DNA of 64,000 nucleotides from Flavobacterium sp. HSC-61S13. GTDB taxonomy: Bacteria; Bacteroidota; Bacteroidia; Flavobacteriales; Flavobacteriaceae. Below are positions 45,485-54,767 of the stretch, one piece after another. Positions within the stretch are counted from its first letter, which is position 1. Each line of letters begins with the position of its first letter. The notes under the pieces are model-generated. The model searched no databases. It was not told the DNA's origin and saw only the letters and a list, made by a program, of their open reading frames with translations. The DNA is taken from NCBI RefSeq assembly GCF_024171535.1, contig NZ_JALJZV010000001.1, positions 62,001-126,000 of the forward strand. The letters run 5' to 3'. The position numbers were made by a program, and so were the translations under genes.

Positions 45485-48400
45485 TTAAAAAGTTAGTTCC
45501 ACACCAAAAGCGTAGGTTTTAAGTGGTGGTAGATAACCTTGGACTGTAAACTCTGGATCCATTCCAAAATAGTTTGTTATTGTCCATAGATTTTGTCCTT
45601 GAAAATAAATACGTACAGATTCAATGTGTGATTTAGGAAGTTTAAGTGAATAAGAGAATGAAACATTCTTTAGTCTAATGTATGAACCGTCACTTATAAT
45701 TTTATCACTTTCTGTAAATCGTTCCTTAGAATCATTTAATTCACTATTTACCCCAGTAGAATAGAAACCGTAGTCACTATTTATATTCTCAGCCGACCAC
45801 GCATTAAGCATTTCAATAGGCTGATTTCTGATTGATCCGGGAGTACTTAAACTATAGTTGTAATTGTAGCTATTTTGCTTGACGTATTGAAATAAAAAAT
45901 CAAAGCTAAAGTCTTTGTATGTTAATGTATTTTGTAATCCTCCATGGTATTTGGTTCCCAGTTCTTTTATACTTTTTTTGTCTTGAGAATTAATTTTATC
46001 ATCCTGATTATAATCTGTAAAAACATATAGACCGGTTACGGGGTCAATTCCTTCAAAATGATATAGTTTTTTAATATTTACAGATTCACCTACCTCAAAT
46101 TGATTTGCATATGTAGAGCCTTCTAAATCCGGAAATTCAAGAAGTTTGCTTTTAGGAAAAGAGATATTAAAGTTGGTTCTCCAAGAAAAATCTTTTGATA
46201 TCAGATTAGTTGTGCTTAGGGTAAACTCCCAACCTTTATTCTCAATTGTAGCATTTAAATTATCTTGTACAGTTGCAAATCCCGTTGTTGAAGGTAAAGG
46301 TATTCCTACTAATTGATTGGAAGATTTGTTTTTATACCATGATATGGTCGTGTTTAAACGATCTTGAAAAAAGCTAAGTTCAATAGCTGTTTCCAATTTG
46401 GTTGTTTTCTCCCAACTAAAGTTTGGATTGTATAAGCGAGAAGGTTTGAGCCCTGTAGTATTGTCGTAAATAGCGGTGTTTAGTGTGTAAGTATCTAAAT
46501 ACTGGTAATTACCAATGTTATCACTCCCTGAGCTTCCAAAGCTTGCTCTTATTTTTCCATGATCTAGCCACGTTATCGACTTTATGAGGTTTTCCTCAGA
46601 AAAAATCCAAGCTGTACCAATGGCTGCGAAGTTCCCAAATCTATTGTTATCTCCAAATCTAGAAGAACCATCTCTTCTTCCTGTTAGATTAATAATGTAT
46701 TTGTGATTATAGGTAAAGTTTAAACGCCCAAAAAATGCTAAGTATTTATATTGTAGATTGGCCGTTTGTTTTATTGTTTTAGTCTTGGCCGAAGCAATAT
46801 TAGACATTAAAGCATTTGATGGGAAGTTGCTCCCACTAATGGCCAAAGAATTTGAGGTATTCTCTTGAAAGGTAGCACCAATAAGAGCATCTATTTTTAG
46901 ATTATCCTTGATACTTGTAAACCAGTTTAATTGCGGTTCTACAATATATGACGTCCCATTTCTTATAGAGTTTTCTGCCCTTGACTGTTCTGATGTATAG
47001 TTTTTAGCAGGGTCATGTATGGTATAAGGTGTTAAGAGATTTTCCTTAAAATTACTATTGGTAAGCCCTGTATTTAATTTAAAAAAGGTATTTGTAAACA
47101 AGTTGTAACTCAAATCTAAGTTTAAAACCAGATTATTACTGTTATATTGATAAGTAGCTTGATTAGCAGCAATGGGATTACCGTATATACCAAAATCCCA
47201 GTTCAAAGTGCCATCCTCATTGTATAGAGAAGGAGCGTTAGGAGCTGTAATTAAAGCTTGGGTGGTTAAATCCGAGGCAATTAAATTATTAGATTGAGTC
47301 GAATAATTTGTTGAAGAATTTACTTGAAGCCTGTTGTCTTTACTTTTATGGTTTAAGTTAATAAAGAAGGTATTTCTCTTATAACCACTATCGGTAGGAA
47401 ATACGGTGGTATCCTCATTGTGATTTGCATTAATTAAAAAATGAGTATTTTCACTTCCTCCAGATACTCCAAAAGATACATTTTTACTTACAGCCGTACC
47501 TCCAATTAGTTCTTTTTGCCAATTGGTGTAACGTTCTCTATCCCATGTACCATTCATATCATAGGCATAGACAGGAAAAGTAGTTACTTTATCATTTTTA
47601 AAAGCTTGATCACGCATCTGATTAAATTCAGATGTATTCATCAGTTTAGCAAAATTGTCAACTTGACTTAAAGCTGTTGATGAAGAAACAGTAAAACTGG
47701 TTTTATTTGTTCTATTCTTTTTTGTCGTAACCAGAATGACTCCATTAGCACCACGGGATCCATAAATAGCGGTTGCATCAGCATCTTTTAGTATTTCAAT
47801 ACTTTCTATATCATTGGGATTAATAGAATTTAAGGGATTTATGCTTCGGGCAGGTAATATGTTTACGGATAAATCAGAGTCTGACATATTTGAATCTGCA
47901 AAAGGAACTCCATCAATCACATAAAGTGGCGCATTACCATCGATTGCACTATTGTTGAGGTTTCGAAGACTATTTCTACCTCTTATTTGGATATCAAAAC
48001 CTCCTCCAGGAACTCCCGAGTTTTGAGTAATACTAACTCCAGCCATTCGTCCTTGTATGGCTTGCAACGGATTAGTTACTGGCTGAAACTCGATATCCTT
48101 AGCGGTTACCCGAGCAATACTTCCAGTACGTTCGCGGTCTTTAACGGTATAATATCCTGCATTAACTACAATTTCATCAAGGGTTTTGCTATCTTCAATA
48201 AGAGTAATGTTTAATACAGTGCCACCGGAGTAAACAGTGGTATGCTTTTTATATCCAAGCATAGAAAAAGTAATTGTTTGACCAATAGCTACATCAATGG
48301 AATATTTCCCATCGACATCTGTTGAAACAGATTTATTGGACCCCTTAATAGACACGACAACTCCACCAAGAGCTCCTTGGCTGTCTTTTACAGTTCCTGT

Positions 48401-48559
48401 TAGTTTAGTAGTTTGTTTTTGTTTATTTAATTGAACTAAATCAACTAAAAAAGAAAAGGTGTTCTTTTCATTTGTTACGGCATACGTAGGACAAGCGATT
48501 AAAAAACTTAAAAGTAAAGCAATCCTATAACCAATATTGGTTGAGTTTTGAATTTTCAT
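45485..48559 (-). CDS. SusC/RagA family TonB-linked outer membrane transporter
   Basis: 1024 residues from the ATG at 48559 (8 codons inside the open frame), which starts the signal peptide (MKIQNSTNIGYRIALLLSFL...). A CarboxypepD_reg-like domain covers about 50-130 (GTVKDSQGALGGVVVSIKGS), then the plug with VNAGYYTVKDRERTGS, LQAIQGRMAGVSITQNSG and DADATAIYGSRGANGVILVTTKK, then a 22-strand barrel ending in YAFGVELTF. It imports its ligand through the outer membrane with TonB energy. First gene of the susC-susD-S9 operon, on the strand opposite to the MauE-DUF6520 operon. Confidence 0.95.
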   Translation of the reverse strand: MKIQNSTNIGYRIALLLSFLIACPTYAVTNEKNTFSFLVDLVQLNKQKQTTKLTGTVKDSQGALGGVVVSIKGSNKSVSTDVDGKYSIDVAIGQTITFSMLGYKKHTTVYSGGTVLNITLIEDSKTLDEIVVNAGYYTVKDRERTGSIARVTAKDIEFQPVTNPLQAIQGRMAGVSITQNSGVPGGGFDIQIRGRNSLRNLNNSAIDGNAPLYVIDGVPFADSNMSDSDLSVNILPARSINPLNSINPNDIESIEILKDADATAIYGSRGANGVILVTTKKNRTNKTSFTVSSSTALSQVDNFAKLMNTSEFNQMRDQAFKNDKVTTFPVYAYDMNGTWDRERYTNWQKELIGGTAVSKNVSFGVSGGSENTHFLINANHNEDTTVFPTDSGYKRNTFFINLNHKSKDNRLQVNSSTNYSTQSNNLIASDLTTQALITAPNAPSLYNEDGTLNWDFGIYGNPIAANQATYQYNSNNLVLNLDLSYNLFTNTFFKLNTGLTNSNFKENLLTPYTIHDPAKNYTSEQSRAENSIRNGTSYIVEPQLNWFTSIKDNLKIDALIGATFQENTSNSLAISGSNFPSNALMSNIASAKTKTIKQTANLQYKYLAFFGRLNFTYNHKYIINLTGRRDGSSRFGDNNRFGNFAAIGTAWIFSEENLIKSITWLDHGKIRASFGSSGSDNIGNYQYLDTYTLNTAIYDNTTGLKPSRLYNPNFSWEKTTKLETAIELSFFQDRLNTTISWYKNKSSNQLVGIPLPSTTGFATVQDNLNATIENKGWEFTLSTTNLISKDFSWRTNFNISFPKSKLLEFPDLEGSTYANQFEVGESVNIKKLYHFEGIDPVTGLYVFTDYNQDDKINSQDKKSIKELGTKYHGGLQNTLTYKDFSFDFLFQYVKQNSYNYNYSLSTPGSIRNQPIEMLNAWSAENINSDYGFYSTGVNSELNDSKERFTESDKIISDGSYIRLKNVSFSYSLKLPKSHIESVRIYFQGQNLWTITNYFGMDPEFTVQGYLPPLKTYAFGVELTF

Positions 48560-49384
48560 AATGTTATAATTGTTTTGACACAAAAGGCTTTAAATCATTA
48601 AGATTATTATTGCCGTAGTACTTAAATAAGCCAACTGCACCAAAGGTTAGTTAATGGTAATAGATGATATTAAAAAAAGATAAAAACTATCTCCTCAGCT
48701 CTAAAGCACGTCTCCCAAAATGCAAAAAAGAGTAAGGAGATAGCCATGGACTATTAGTAGTCTTAAAATCCCTTTAAGAGCTACTTTGTGTTGTTTGTTT
48801 AGTGCTTACTAAAAGGTTTAACCTTAATTAACCAACTCAGATTAAACCAGTAGCAAACGTTTTTCCATAATTAAATAGTTTTAAAGATTGATTAATAAAT
48901 AGTACAGTTAGAAAATCTTTCATAGCTTTTTTACTGACTAACTAAGCTCTACTACCTTTAAATGAAATCGATAATCAAAAAAAAAAGGCAATAGTTATCC
49001 TGTGCGCATCTAAAAACTCTTTTTTAGACCTAGCGCAAAATGTGTAACAACTCTAACTAAATAGGTAATAGGGTAGCTGTCTGACTAAAAAAGTCAAAGT
49101 AAACTACAGCGATAAGATTTAGTTAAACTAAAATTTAATCATAGGCTAAATGCGTATTTAGTTACTAATTGTAAAAACTAAAAAATGTAATAATTGAAAA
49201 AAGTCTCGAATAGAATCATTCGATAAGTCCATTAAGGATAAGGTATTGCTCGCATTCCATAAAGAAACACAAAGCAAATCCACCTTGCTTTTTAAACCTT
49301 TATATGCCTAAATGGGAGACGGCATGAACTAAAGGTTTGTAGTATCATTAAATATTGCTTTTGTGAGTTTGCTTTATAAAAAAA

Positions 49385-49465
49385 GCGTGAGTACTCACTA
49401 TTACTGCTCTGGGGTACTGGTATACCGTGCAACAGACAAGTGAGCTCACGCCTAGGTCGTGAGCT
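49385..49465. ncRNA. Structured element: nested inverted repeats, possible small RNA or transfer-related site
   Basis: GCGTGAG (49385-49391) pairs with CTCACGC (49445-49451), closing a 67-base element with GC-richer content than its surroundings. An alternative hairpin uses AGCTCACG (49443-49450) and CGTGAGCT (49458-49465) with loop CCTAGGT, so the two structures exclude each other. Such mutually exclusive stems are seen in attenuators and regulatory RNAs. The pairing is seen; a role is inference. Confidence 0.4.
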
Positions 49466-49610
49466 AATTAACTTATCCTCTCGTTGCTTGTAAATTACCA
49501 GTTTTCAGAGCGAGATTCTAAGCAATAGCTTCTAATATTTTAAAAGAATATTGCAAATATCGCCTTTAAAGGCGAACAATAATAAACAAATATAGGCTTT
49601 TTTTTGCTAA

Positions 49611-49628
49611 TGGAGTCGTTCGACTCCA
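49611..49628. promoter_or_regulatory. Perfect hairpin/palindrome before the HTH regulator gene
   Basis: TGGAGTCG-TT-CGACTCCA, 8-bp perfect arms, 43 bases before the ATG of the HTH protein. It could be the operator of that regulator or a terminator of a transcript from the left (T-poor tail argues against the latter). Confidence 0.5.
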
Positions 49629-49671
49629 ATAATATTTAAAAAAAAGTGCTCTTTTGAAAAAATATATTACC

Positions 49672-50010
49672 ATGAATGAAAAGCAACATCCAATAAAAAA
49701 CAAGATTGACAATAAAGACCTATTTGTACTTGCTAATAAGCTAGTGTGTAATTTTATAACTCAGAAATATATTTATAAGTTCAGTACTGATGAGGAAAAC
49801 AATAAGGTTTCACTAAGAAAATATCAGGCTAAGTGTGGTATATCTCATACAACATTACAAAAACTTGTATGCGAAGACGGATATAATATTCCTTTAGCTG
49901 TACTATATGTGATTTTACATTATGAAAATATTAGCCTATCTAATTTTTTTACAGAATTAGAAATCTATTCAAATACCGAATTTCCATTGAATAAGATATT
50001 AGGTGCATAA
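49672..50010 (+). CDS. Small HTH-type regulator of the conjugative element
   Basis: 112 residues from the ATG at 49672 (a TTG start 6 codons earlier is possible). The second half has a Cro/C1-like helix-turn-helix: KVSLRKYQAKCGISHTTLQKLVCEDGYNIPLAVLYVIL, about residues 45-85. Such proteins commonly sit at the edge of Bacteroidota conjugative elements. It is preceded by a perfect palindrome that may be its own operator. Confidence 0.7.
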   Translation: MNEKQHPIKNKIDNKDLFVLANKLVCNFITQKYIYKFSTDEENNKVSLRKYQAKCGISHTTLQKLVCEDGYNIPLAVLYVILHYENISLSNFFTELEIYSNTEFPLNKILGA

Positions 50011-50047
50011 TGATTCTATGTTTAAGTATTATAGATTAATAATTTCA

Positions 50048-50341
50048 TTAGTTATTTTCTGAAATACTATTTTCTGTTTCTATAATTTGTTGTTTCCTCT
50101 CAATCCTTTTCTTTTCATTAAAATAAATACTAAAAAAGAGGAGACTAAAAAGAATTAAGGCATAGGCAAACCATTTACCAATTCGTTCTATAAGACGAAC
50201 AAATACAGAAGCTTCATAACTTGAGAAGCCTTCTAAGCCCGCTACATTTCGGCGGTAAAACTTTCTTCTATTTATCCAATAAATTAGTCCAGTTCCAGAG
50301 AGTAGGGTTAGAATACCTATTGTGAGCATAAAACTTGCCAT
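50048..50341 (-). CDS. Small two-helix membrane protein
   Basis: 97 residues. Helices at about 3-21 and 57-74, separated by a basic loop (NRRKFYRRNVAGLEGFSSYE) and followed by a charged tail. Similar proteins recur in Bacteroidota conjugative elements, at times misnamed as molybdenum ABC transporter permease; the length and two helices do not support a permease. It is on the opposite strand to the neighbouring element genes. Function unknown. Confidence 0.65.
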   Translation of the reverse strand: MASFMLTIGILTLLSGTGLIYWINRRKFYRRNVAGLEGFSSYEASVFVRLIERIGKWFAYALILFSLLFFSIYFNEKKRIERKQQIIETENSISENN

Positions 50342-50565
50342 AAAACACTTTTATAAATATCAATTGATACTATGTTCAACTGCTAATTTATAAAATATAT
50401 ATTATAATATTCTCATTATGAGTATAATGTTTGTTTTGTAAAATCTCAATATGCAATAATCAATGAAGCCTCTTTTTTAGTTTACAATTAAGGTGAATAG
50501 TGTCATGTACCTGAAATGACAGAATTTTTAAACAAATACAATATAAATAAGGAGCAAGTTTTAGA

Positions 50566-50832
50566 GTGGAGAGGAACTTAAAAAAGCCACTTTTCGATGA
50601 TTTGATTTTGAAATCTAATTTTACAGATATAACTCATTTATTATTTAAAGATGAATCTGATATACTAAATTTAAAAACTAAAATAAATCAATTAGATACT
50701 CAGATTTTAAATGATAGAGAAAAAGAGAGGTTAAAATCTTTAATAAATATATTTTTAAAAAAAACACCTACCCATTGGCAAAGCTTGGCAGATTTATTCT
50801 TCCAAGCTTTTCACTTTTGTAATGTTAGCTAA
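50566..50832 (+). CDS. Small protein of the conjugative element, GTG start
   Basis: 88 residues, soluble and helical (MERNLKKPLFDDLILKSNF...), no family recognised. The start is a GTG at 50566. A 21-codon frame (ATG 50518 to TAA 50581-50583) overlaps this start in another frame and has a sensible sequence (MTEFLNKYNINKEQVLEWRG), so it may be a leader peptide that couples translation. It is followed after 31 bases by the excisionase-like gene. Confidence 0.55.
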   Translation: MERNLKKPLFDDLILKSNFTDITHLLFKDESDILNLKTKINQLDTQILNDREKERLKSLINIFLKKTPTHWQSLADLFFQAFHFCNVS

Positions 50833-50863
50833 CAAAATTTATTAACCAATTAATTCTAACATT

Positions 50864-51163
50864 ATGAATATCACTCGTACAGAATTCCTATCCTGGATGG
50901 AACGTATAATGACACGTTTTGACCATTTATCTGAAAGTGTTAAACAGCTTCCTCTAAAAACTCAAAATATAGATGGAGAAGAACTTTTAGACAACCAAGA
51001 TGTACTGCAACTTTTAAAAGTGAGCTCTCGCTCACTACAACGTTACCGTTCAGATGGTAAAATCCCTTATTATACTATTAGCGGTAAACTATACTATAAG
51101 CTCTCCGATGTGCATCAGTTTGTCAGAGATTGTTTTTCTAATCCTGTTAGAAAGGATAAATAG
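50864..51163 (+). CDS. Excisionase-like helix-turn-helix protein
   Basis: 99 residues. A coil-forming N-terminal part (about 1-40) is followed by an HTH_17/MerR-like domain (about 42-90): ELLDNQDVLQLLKVSSRSLQRYRSDGKIPYYTISGKLYYKLSDVHQFV. This is the usual form of the small DNA-binding proteins of Bacteroidota conjugative elements that act in excision or regulation. It lies between the small GTG-start gene and a large attenuator-like hairpin that precedes the DUF3945 gene. Confidence 0.85.
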   Translation: MNITRTEFLSWMERIMTRFDHLSESVKQLPLKTQNIDGEELLDNQDVLQLLKVSSRSLQRYRSDGKIPYYTISGKLYYKLSDVHQFVRDCFSNPVRKDK

Positions 51164-51169
51164 CAACTA

Positions 51170-51224
51170 AAAGCCAAGATAAGCCTTGTATCTCATAATT
51201 AATGAGTCAAGGAATCTTGGCTTT
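51170..51224 (+). terminator. Long hairpin terminator or attenuator before the DUF3945 gene
   Basis: AAAGCCAAGAT (51170-51180) pairs with ATCTTGGCTTT (51214-51224); inside, CCTTG...CTCAT pairs with ATGAG...CAAGG, so the whole 55 bases fold into one long stem. A T-rich stretch follows. It may limit read-through into the DUF3945-topB operon. Confidence 0.8.
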
Positions 51225-51259
51225 AGTTTTAAGTTTTTAACCAATTAAAACAATCTATT

Positions 51260-52582
51260 ATGGATACTCAAAGTACAGAGCGGCAAGTTGAACACGATGT
51301 ATTACTTGTTAATGACAAAAAAACAAACAAAATTCAAGCAGTTAAAGGATTAGATGAAAATGGCAAACTTGAAACAGTACCTGCTACTAAAAAAAATCAA
51401 CCCCAATTCATGCGAGTTGACAAGCACGGAGATTTCTTTTCGAACTTCTTTTCTAATTTCTTTAGTCAGCTAAAAAATCCAACCCAGTTTTCTTTTTTCA
51501 GAGTTCCGGAACTATTAACCATTAAAATGGCTAATCAAATGCAAAAAGAACTCAATCAAAAAGACACGCCCAATTATGAGCTTTTTCTAAAGCATCAAAT
51601 TGAACCAAAGGATTTTAAACAGACAAAAGAAAACAAGGTAGCAGAATCTACAACTAATCAATCACAAGAACACAATCCTTACAAATACGATATAAAAGAC
51701 ATCGATTGGGATTCGTTATCTCGACTAGGACTCTCAAAAAAAGCGCTTGAAGAAATGGATTTGCTTGATCCATTACTTAGGGGCTATAAAACAAAAGACT
51801 TAGTAGCGGTTAATCTGGATTTAGGTTCTGCAGTTTTTTCTTTAGATGCCCGGTTGTCCCTTCAAAAGAATAATCAGGGTAAGGTAGTTATGGCCTTAGA
51901 AGGTGTTAGAAAATACCCCAACCTAAATGCTCCTTTACATGGCCACGAGTTCTCCAAACAAGACAAACACAACCTTTTAAAAACAGGTAATATGGGTAGG
52001 GTAGTAGATTTAATTGACCCTAGTACTAAGGAGAAAATTTCATCGGTGGTAAGTGTCGATCGGCTAACCAATAATCTAATAGTTACAAGAGTAGAGAAGA
52101 TGCAAATACCTACTGAGGTAAAAGGAATTGTACTTGATAAAGAACAGCTTCAAACCCTCAAGCAGGGTAAACCGTTACTTGTAGAGGGAATGACCTCAGC
52201 TAAAGGAACACTCTTTAACGCAGAGATACAATTTAATGCTGCCAAAGGACATATTGAGTTTTTGTTTGATAATACCAATAAGCAAAATCAATCTCAAAAC
52301 CAAAACCAGCCTCAGATGGCACAGGATTTAAAGACTTTTCGAGGTAAAGAGCTCAGCGATAAACAGCATACTGATTTATTGGAAGGTAAACCGGTTTATA
52401 TCGAGGGGCTTACAGATAAAAGAGGTAAGGCATACCAAGGATATATCACTTATAATAAAGATAGTAAGCAGGCGGATTTCTCGTTTAAAAATCCAAACCA
52501 ACCAGAAGAAAAATCAAAGGTTCAAAATCAGTCTAAAGCGTCAATTGACGAGCCTAAAAAATCAAAAGGACGTAAAATTTAA
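51260..52582 (+). CDS. DUF4099/DUF3945 domain protein of a conjugative element
   Basis: 440 residues. After a variable N-terminus (1-140) comes a DUF4099-like segment (IDWDSLSRLGLSKKALEEMDLLDPLLRGYKT, about 150-182), then DUF3945-type units: LHGHEFSKQDKHNLLKTGNMGRVVDL, LDKEQLQTLKQGKPLLVEGMTSAKGTLFNAEIQ and LSDKQHTDLLEGKPVYIEGLTDKRGKAYQGYIT. The tail is Gln/Lys rich. The domains are of unknown function but are hallmarks of Bacteroidota conjugative transposons, always close to topB. Its stop is 11 bases before topB, so the two are one operon. Confidence 0.88.
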   Translation: MDTQSTERQVEHDVLLVNDKKTNKIQAVKGLDENGKLETVPATKKNQPQFMRVDKHGDFFSNFFSNFFSQLKNPTQFSFFRVPELLTIKMANQMQKELNQKDTPNYELFLKHQIEPKDFKQTKENKVAESTTNQSQEHNPYKYDIKDIDWDSLSRLGLSKKALEEMDLLDPLLRGYKTKDLVAVNLDLGSAVFSLDARLSLQKNNQGKVVMALEGVRKYPNLNAPLHGHEFSKQDKHNLLKTGNMGRVVDLIDPSTKEKISSVVSVDRLTNNLIVTRVEKMQIPTEVKGIVLDKEQLQTLKQGKPLLVEGMTSAKGTLFNAEIQFNAAKGHIEFLFDNTNKQNQSQNQNQPQMAQDLKTFRGKELSDKQHTDLLEGKPVYIEGLTDKRGKAYQGYITYNKDSKQADFSFKNPNQPEEKSKVQNQSKASIDEPKKSKGRKI

Positions 52583-52593
52583 AAAATATTGTT

Positions 52594-54651
52594 ATGATAG
52601 TAATACTTGCAGAAAAACCAAGTGTAGCTAGACAAATAGCTACTGTAATTGGTGCAAACAAAATAAAGGATGGCTTTATAGAGGGTAATGGTTATTGTGT
52701 CACTTGGGCCATAGGTCATTTAGTATCTTTGGCAATGCCTGATGATTATGGATTTCAGAGTTTTAAAAAAGAAGCTCTTCCGATACTTCCTCGGTCTTAT
52801 TTGTTACTTCCAAGAAGAATTAAAAAAGACAAAAAGTTTGCAAGTGATCCTGGAGTTTTAAAACAATTAAAGGTAATAGACAGTCTTTTTAAATCCTGTA
52901 CTCAGATTATTGTAGCTACAGATGCCGGTAGGGAAGGAGAACTGATTTTTCGCTATATCTACCAATATTTAAACTGTCAAAAATCATTTAAAAGACTTTG
53001 GATAAGTTCACTAACAGATACAGCTATTGGACAAGGTATGAAAAACCTTAGAGAAGGAAGTGAGTTTGATGGACTTTTTAGAGCCGGTCACAGTCGAAGT
53101 AGAGCAGACTGGCTCGTAGGTATCAATGCCTCACAAGCATTAACAGTAGCCCTTAACGATTCGGTTTATTCTTTAGGTAGAGTACAAACTCCAACACTTG
53201 GCCTTATATGTAAAAGACACATGGAACACTCCAGCTTCAAAAAGAAATTATATTATCAAATAGACCTTTTACATACAAAAGACGATGTAGAGTTTAAGTC
53301 AACTTCCACTGAAAAATGGTCAGATATAAAGAGTGCAGAACAAGCTTTAAAACTACTTGATAAACAAGAACAGGCAACAATTGAAAAAGTAGAAACAAAA
53401 ATGATCAAAGAAGAGCCTCCTCTGCTTTTTGATTTGACTTCACTTCAGAAAAGAGCTAATGAGATTTTCGGGTTTTCAGCAGAGGAAACACTAAATATTG
53501 CTCAAAGCCTTTATGAGAAAAAGTTTATTACTTATCCCAGGACATCTAGTAAATACATCCCTAAGGATCTATGGACTGAGGTCCCGAATCTTTTAAAAGT
53601 TTTATCTGATAGCAGCAAATACAGAAACTATCTTTTAAAACTTAAACTAACAAGGCTAAAAAACACAATAGTTAATGATGTTAGAGTTACAGATCACCAT
53701 GGATTATTAACTACAGACCGGTTACCATCAGCTTTACAGGTAAAAGAAGAAAGCATCTATCATCTTATTGCCCAAAGAGTAATTGAGTCAGTTTCTGAAT
53801 CGTGTTTCAAAAAACAAACAGAAATTGAATTGACTATTTCAAATCTTGAGTTTACTTTCAAATCAAGTTCAATTATTGAACTTGGATGGAGAGAAGTACG
53901 AGCGGAACTATCCAATTTTGATCAAGAGATAATTATGGATTTGCCAGAGCTTAAAGAATCGGATACTATTACAATTTCAAAATCCAAAACTGTAGAAAAA
54001 TCAACCAAACCAAAACCTCTTTACACAGAAAGTACACTTTTATCTGCGATGGAAAACTCATCTAGAGAACTTGATGATAAATCGCTTCAAAATGTATTAA
54101 AAGATATTGGAATAGGAACAGCAGCTACAAGAGCTTCTATAATTGAGACCCTACTTAAAAGAGGTTATATTGTAAGAAAACAGAAGTCTTTATGTCCCAC
54201 AGAAAAAGGATTAAAAGTTTATGAAATAGTTAAAGACAAATTAATTTCAGATGTACTTCTAACAGCCAAGTGGGAATCTGCATTTAAGGATATTGAGGAT
54301 GGACGCGTAGATATGGAGATTTTTCATAGGATGATAGAAGATTATACCACAGAGATTACCAGTGAACTCCTATCTATTAAAAGCAGTGATGAATCAAATG
54401 ATTTATCGTGTCCAAAATGTAAAAGAAATACACTTCAAATAAGAGACAAAGTAGTGAAATGCCTAAACTCAGAATGCAATTGGCTTGTCTTTAGAAATGT
54501 TTGCGAGGTGACACTACAAATTAGAGATATTAATAATCTAATTGAAAACGGAAGAACTGAGCTTCTACAAGGACTCCAAAGTAAAACGGGGAAGAAGTTT
54601 GATGCTTACATCGTTCTAAAAGAAGATTTTACAACGCAATTTGAGTTTTAA
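52594..54651 (+). CDS. topB: DNA topoisomerase III (type IA) of a conjugative element
   Basis: 685 residues. Toprim domain at the N-terminus with Glu7 in AEKPSVARQIA and the acidic triad region DAGREGE (110-116); the catalytic Tyr is Tyr314 in FITYPRTSSKYI. SLGRVQTPTLG (193-203) is the conserved core motif. A C-terminal zinc-finger-like unit is CPKCKRN...KCLNSECNW (about 607-632). It relaxes or decatenates single-stranded crossings during element transfer or replication. Operon with the DUF3945 gene; a terminator follows after about 70 bases. Confidence 0.95.
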   Translation: MIVILAEKPSVARQIATVIGANKIKDGFIEGNGYCVTWAIGHLVSLAMPDDYGFQSFKKEALPILPRSYLLLPRRIKKDKKFASDPGVLKQLKVIDSLFKSCTQIIVATDAGREGELIFRYIYQYLNCQKSFKRLWISSLTDTAIGQGMKNLREGSEFDGLFRAGHSRSRADWLVGINASQALTVALNDSVYSLGRVQTPTLGLICKRHMEHSSFKKKLYYQIDLLHTKDDVEFKSTSTEKWSDIKSAEQALKLLDKQEQATIEKVETKMIKEEPPLLFDLTSLQKRANEIFGFSAEETLNIAQSLYEKKFITYPRTSSKYIPKDLWTEVPNLLKVLSDSSKYRNYLLKLKLTRLKNTIVNDVRVTDHHGLLTTDRLPSALQVKEESIYHLIAQRVIESVSESCFKKQTEIELTISNLEFTFKSSSIIELGWREVRAELSNFDQEIIMDLPELKESDTITISKSKTVEKSTKPKPLYTESTLLSAMENSSRELDDKSLQNVLKDIGIGTAATRASIIETLLKRGYIVRKQKSLCPTEKGLKVYEIVKDKLISDVLLTAKWESAFKDIEDGRVDMEIFHRMIEDYTTEITSELLSIKSSDESNDLSCPKCKRNTLQIRDKVVKCLNSECNWLVFRNVCEVTLQIRDINNLIENGRTELLQGLQSKTGKKFDAYIVLKEDFTTQFEF

Positions 54652-54718
54652 AATATTAGCGATTAACAACTTAAGTAATCGCACAGCCTTTCTTTATATT
54701 TCAATTTCTGTTAATTAT

Positions 54719-54767
54719 AAGAGCTTATTTACGTATCTATTAAAGAATATGTAAGTAAGCTCTTTTT
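54719..54767 (+). terminator. Terminator after topB
   Basis: 14-bp arms AAGAGCTTATTTAC (54719-54732) and GTAAGTAAGCTCTT (54751-54764), one mismatch, followed by a T-run. The next 440 bases up to 55208 contain no gene. Confidence 0.8.

Larger units (their letters stand above)
48560..49671. other. Gene-free stretch upstream of susC with structured elements
   Basis: About 1.1 kb without a gene. The left half must hold the susC promoter; no perfect TAnnTTTG box was found at a usual distance (AACCTTTG near 48636 on the minus strand is close). The right half contains several hairpins, listed separately, and the palindrome CGCCTTTAAAGGCG (49561-49574). The density of perfect inverted repeats suggests a regulatory RNA or a DNA-processing site of the conjugative element. 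Confidence 0.5.

Noticed and set aside
49385-49465. CRISPR or tRNA-like structure
   Set aside because: There are no regularly spaced repeats and no cloverleaf; only nested inverted repeats.
50048-50341. Molybdenum ABC transporter permease
   Set aside because: Only two membrane helices and 97 residues; no permease motif and no transporter partners.
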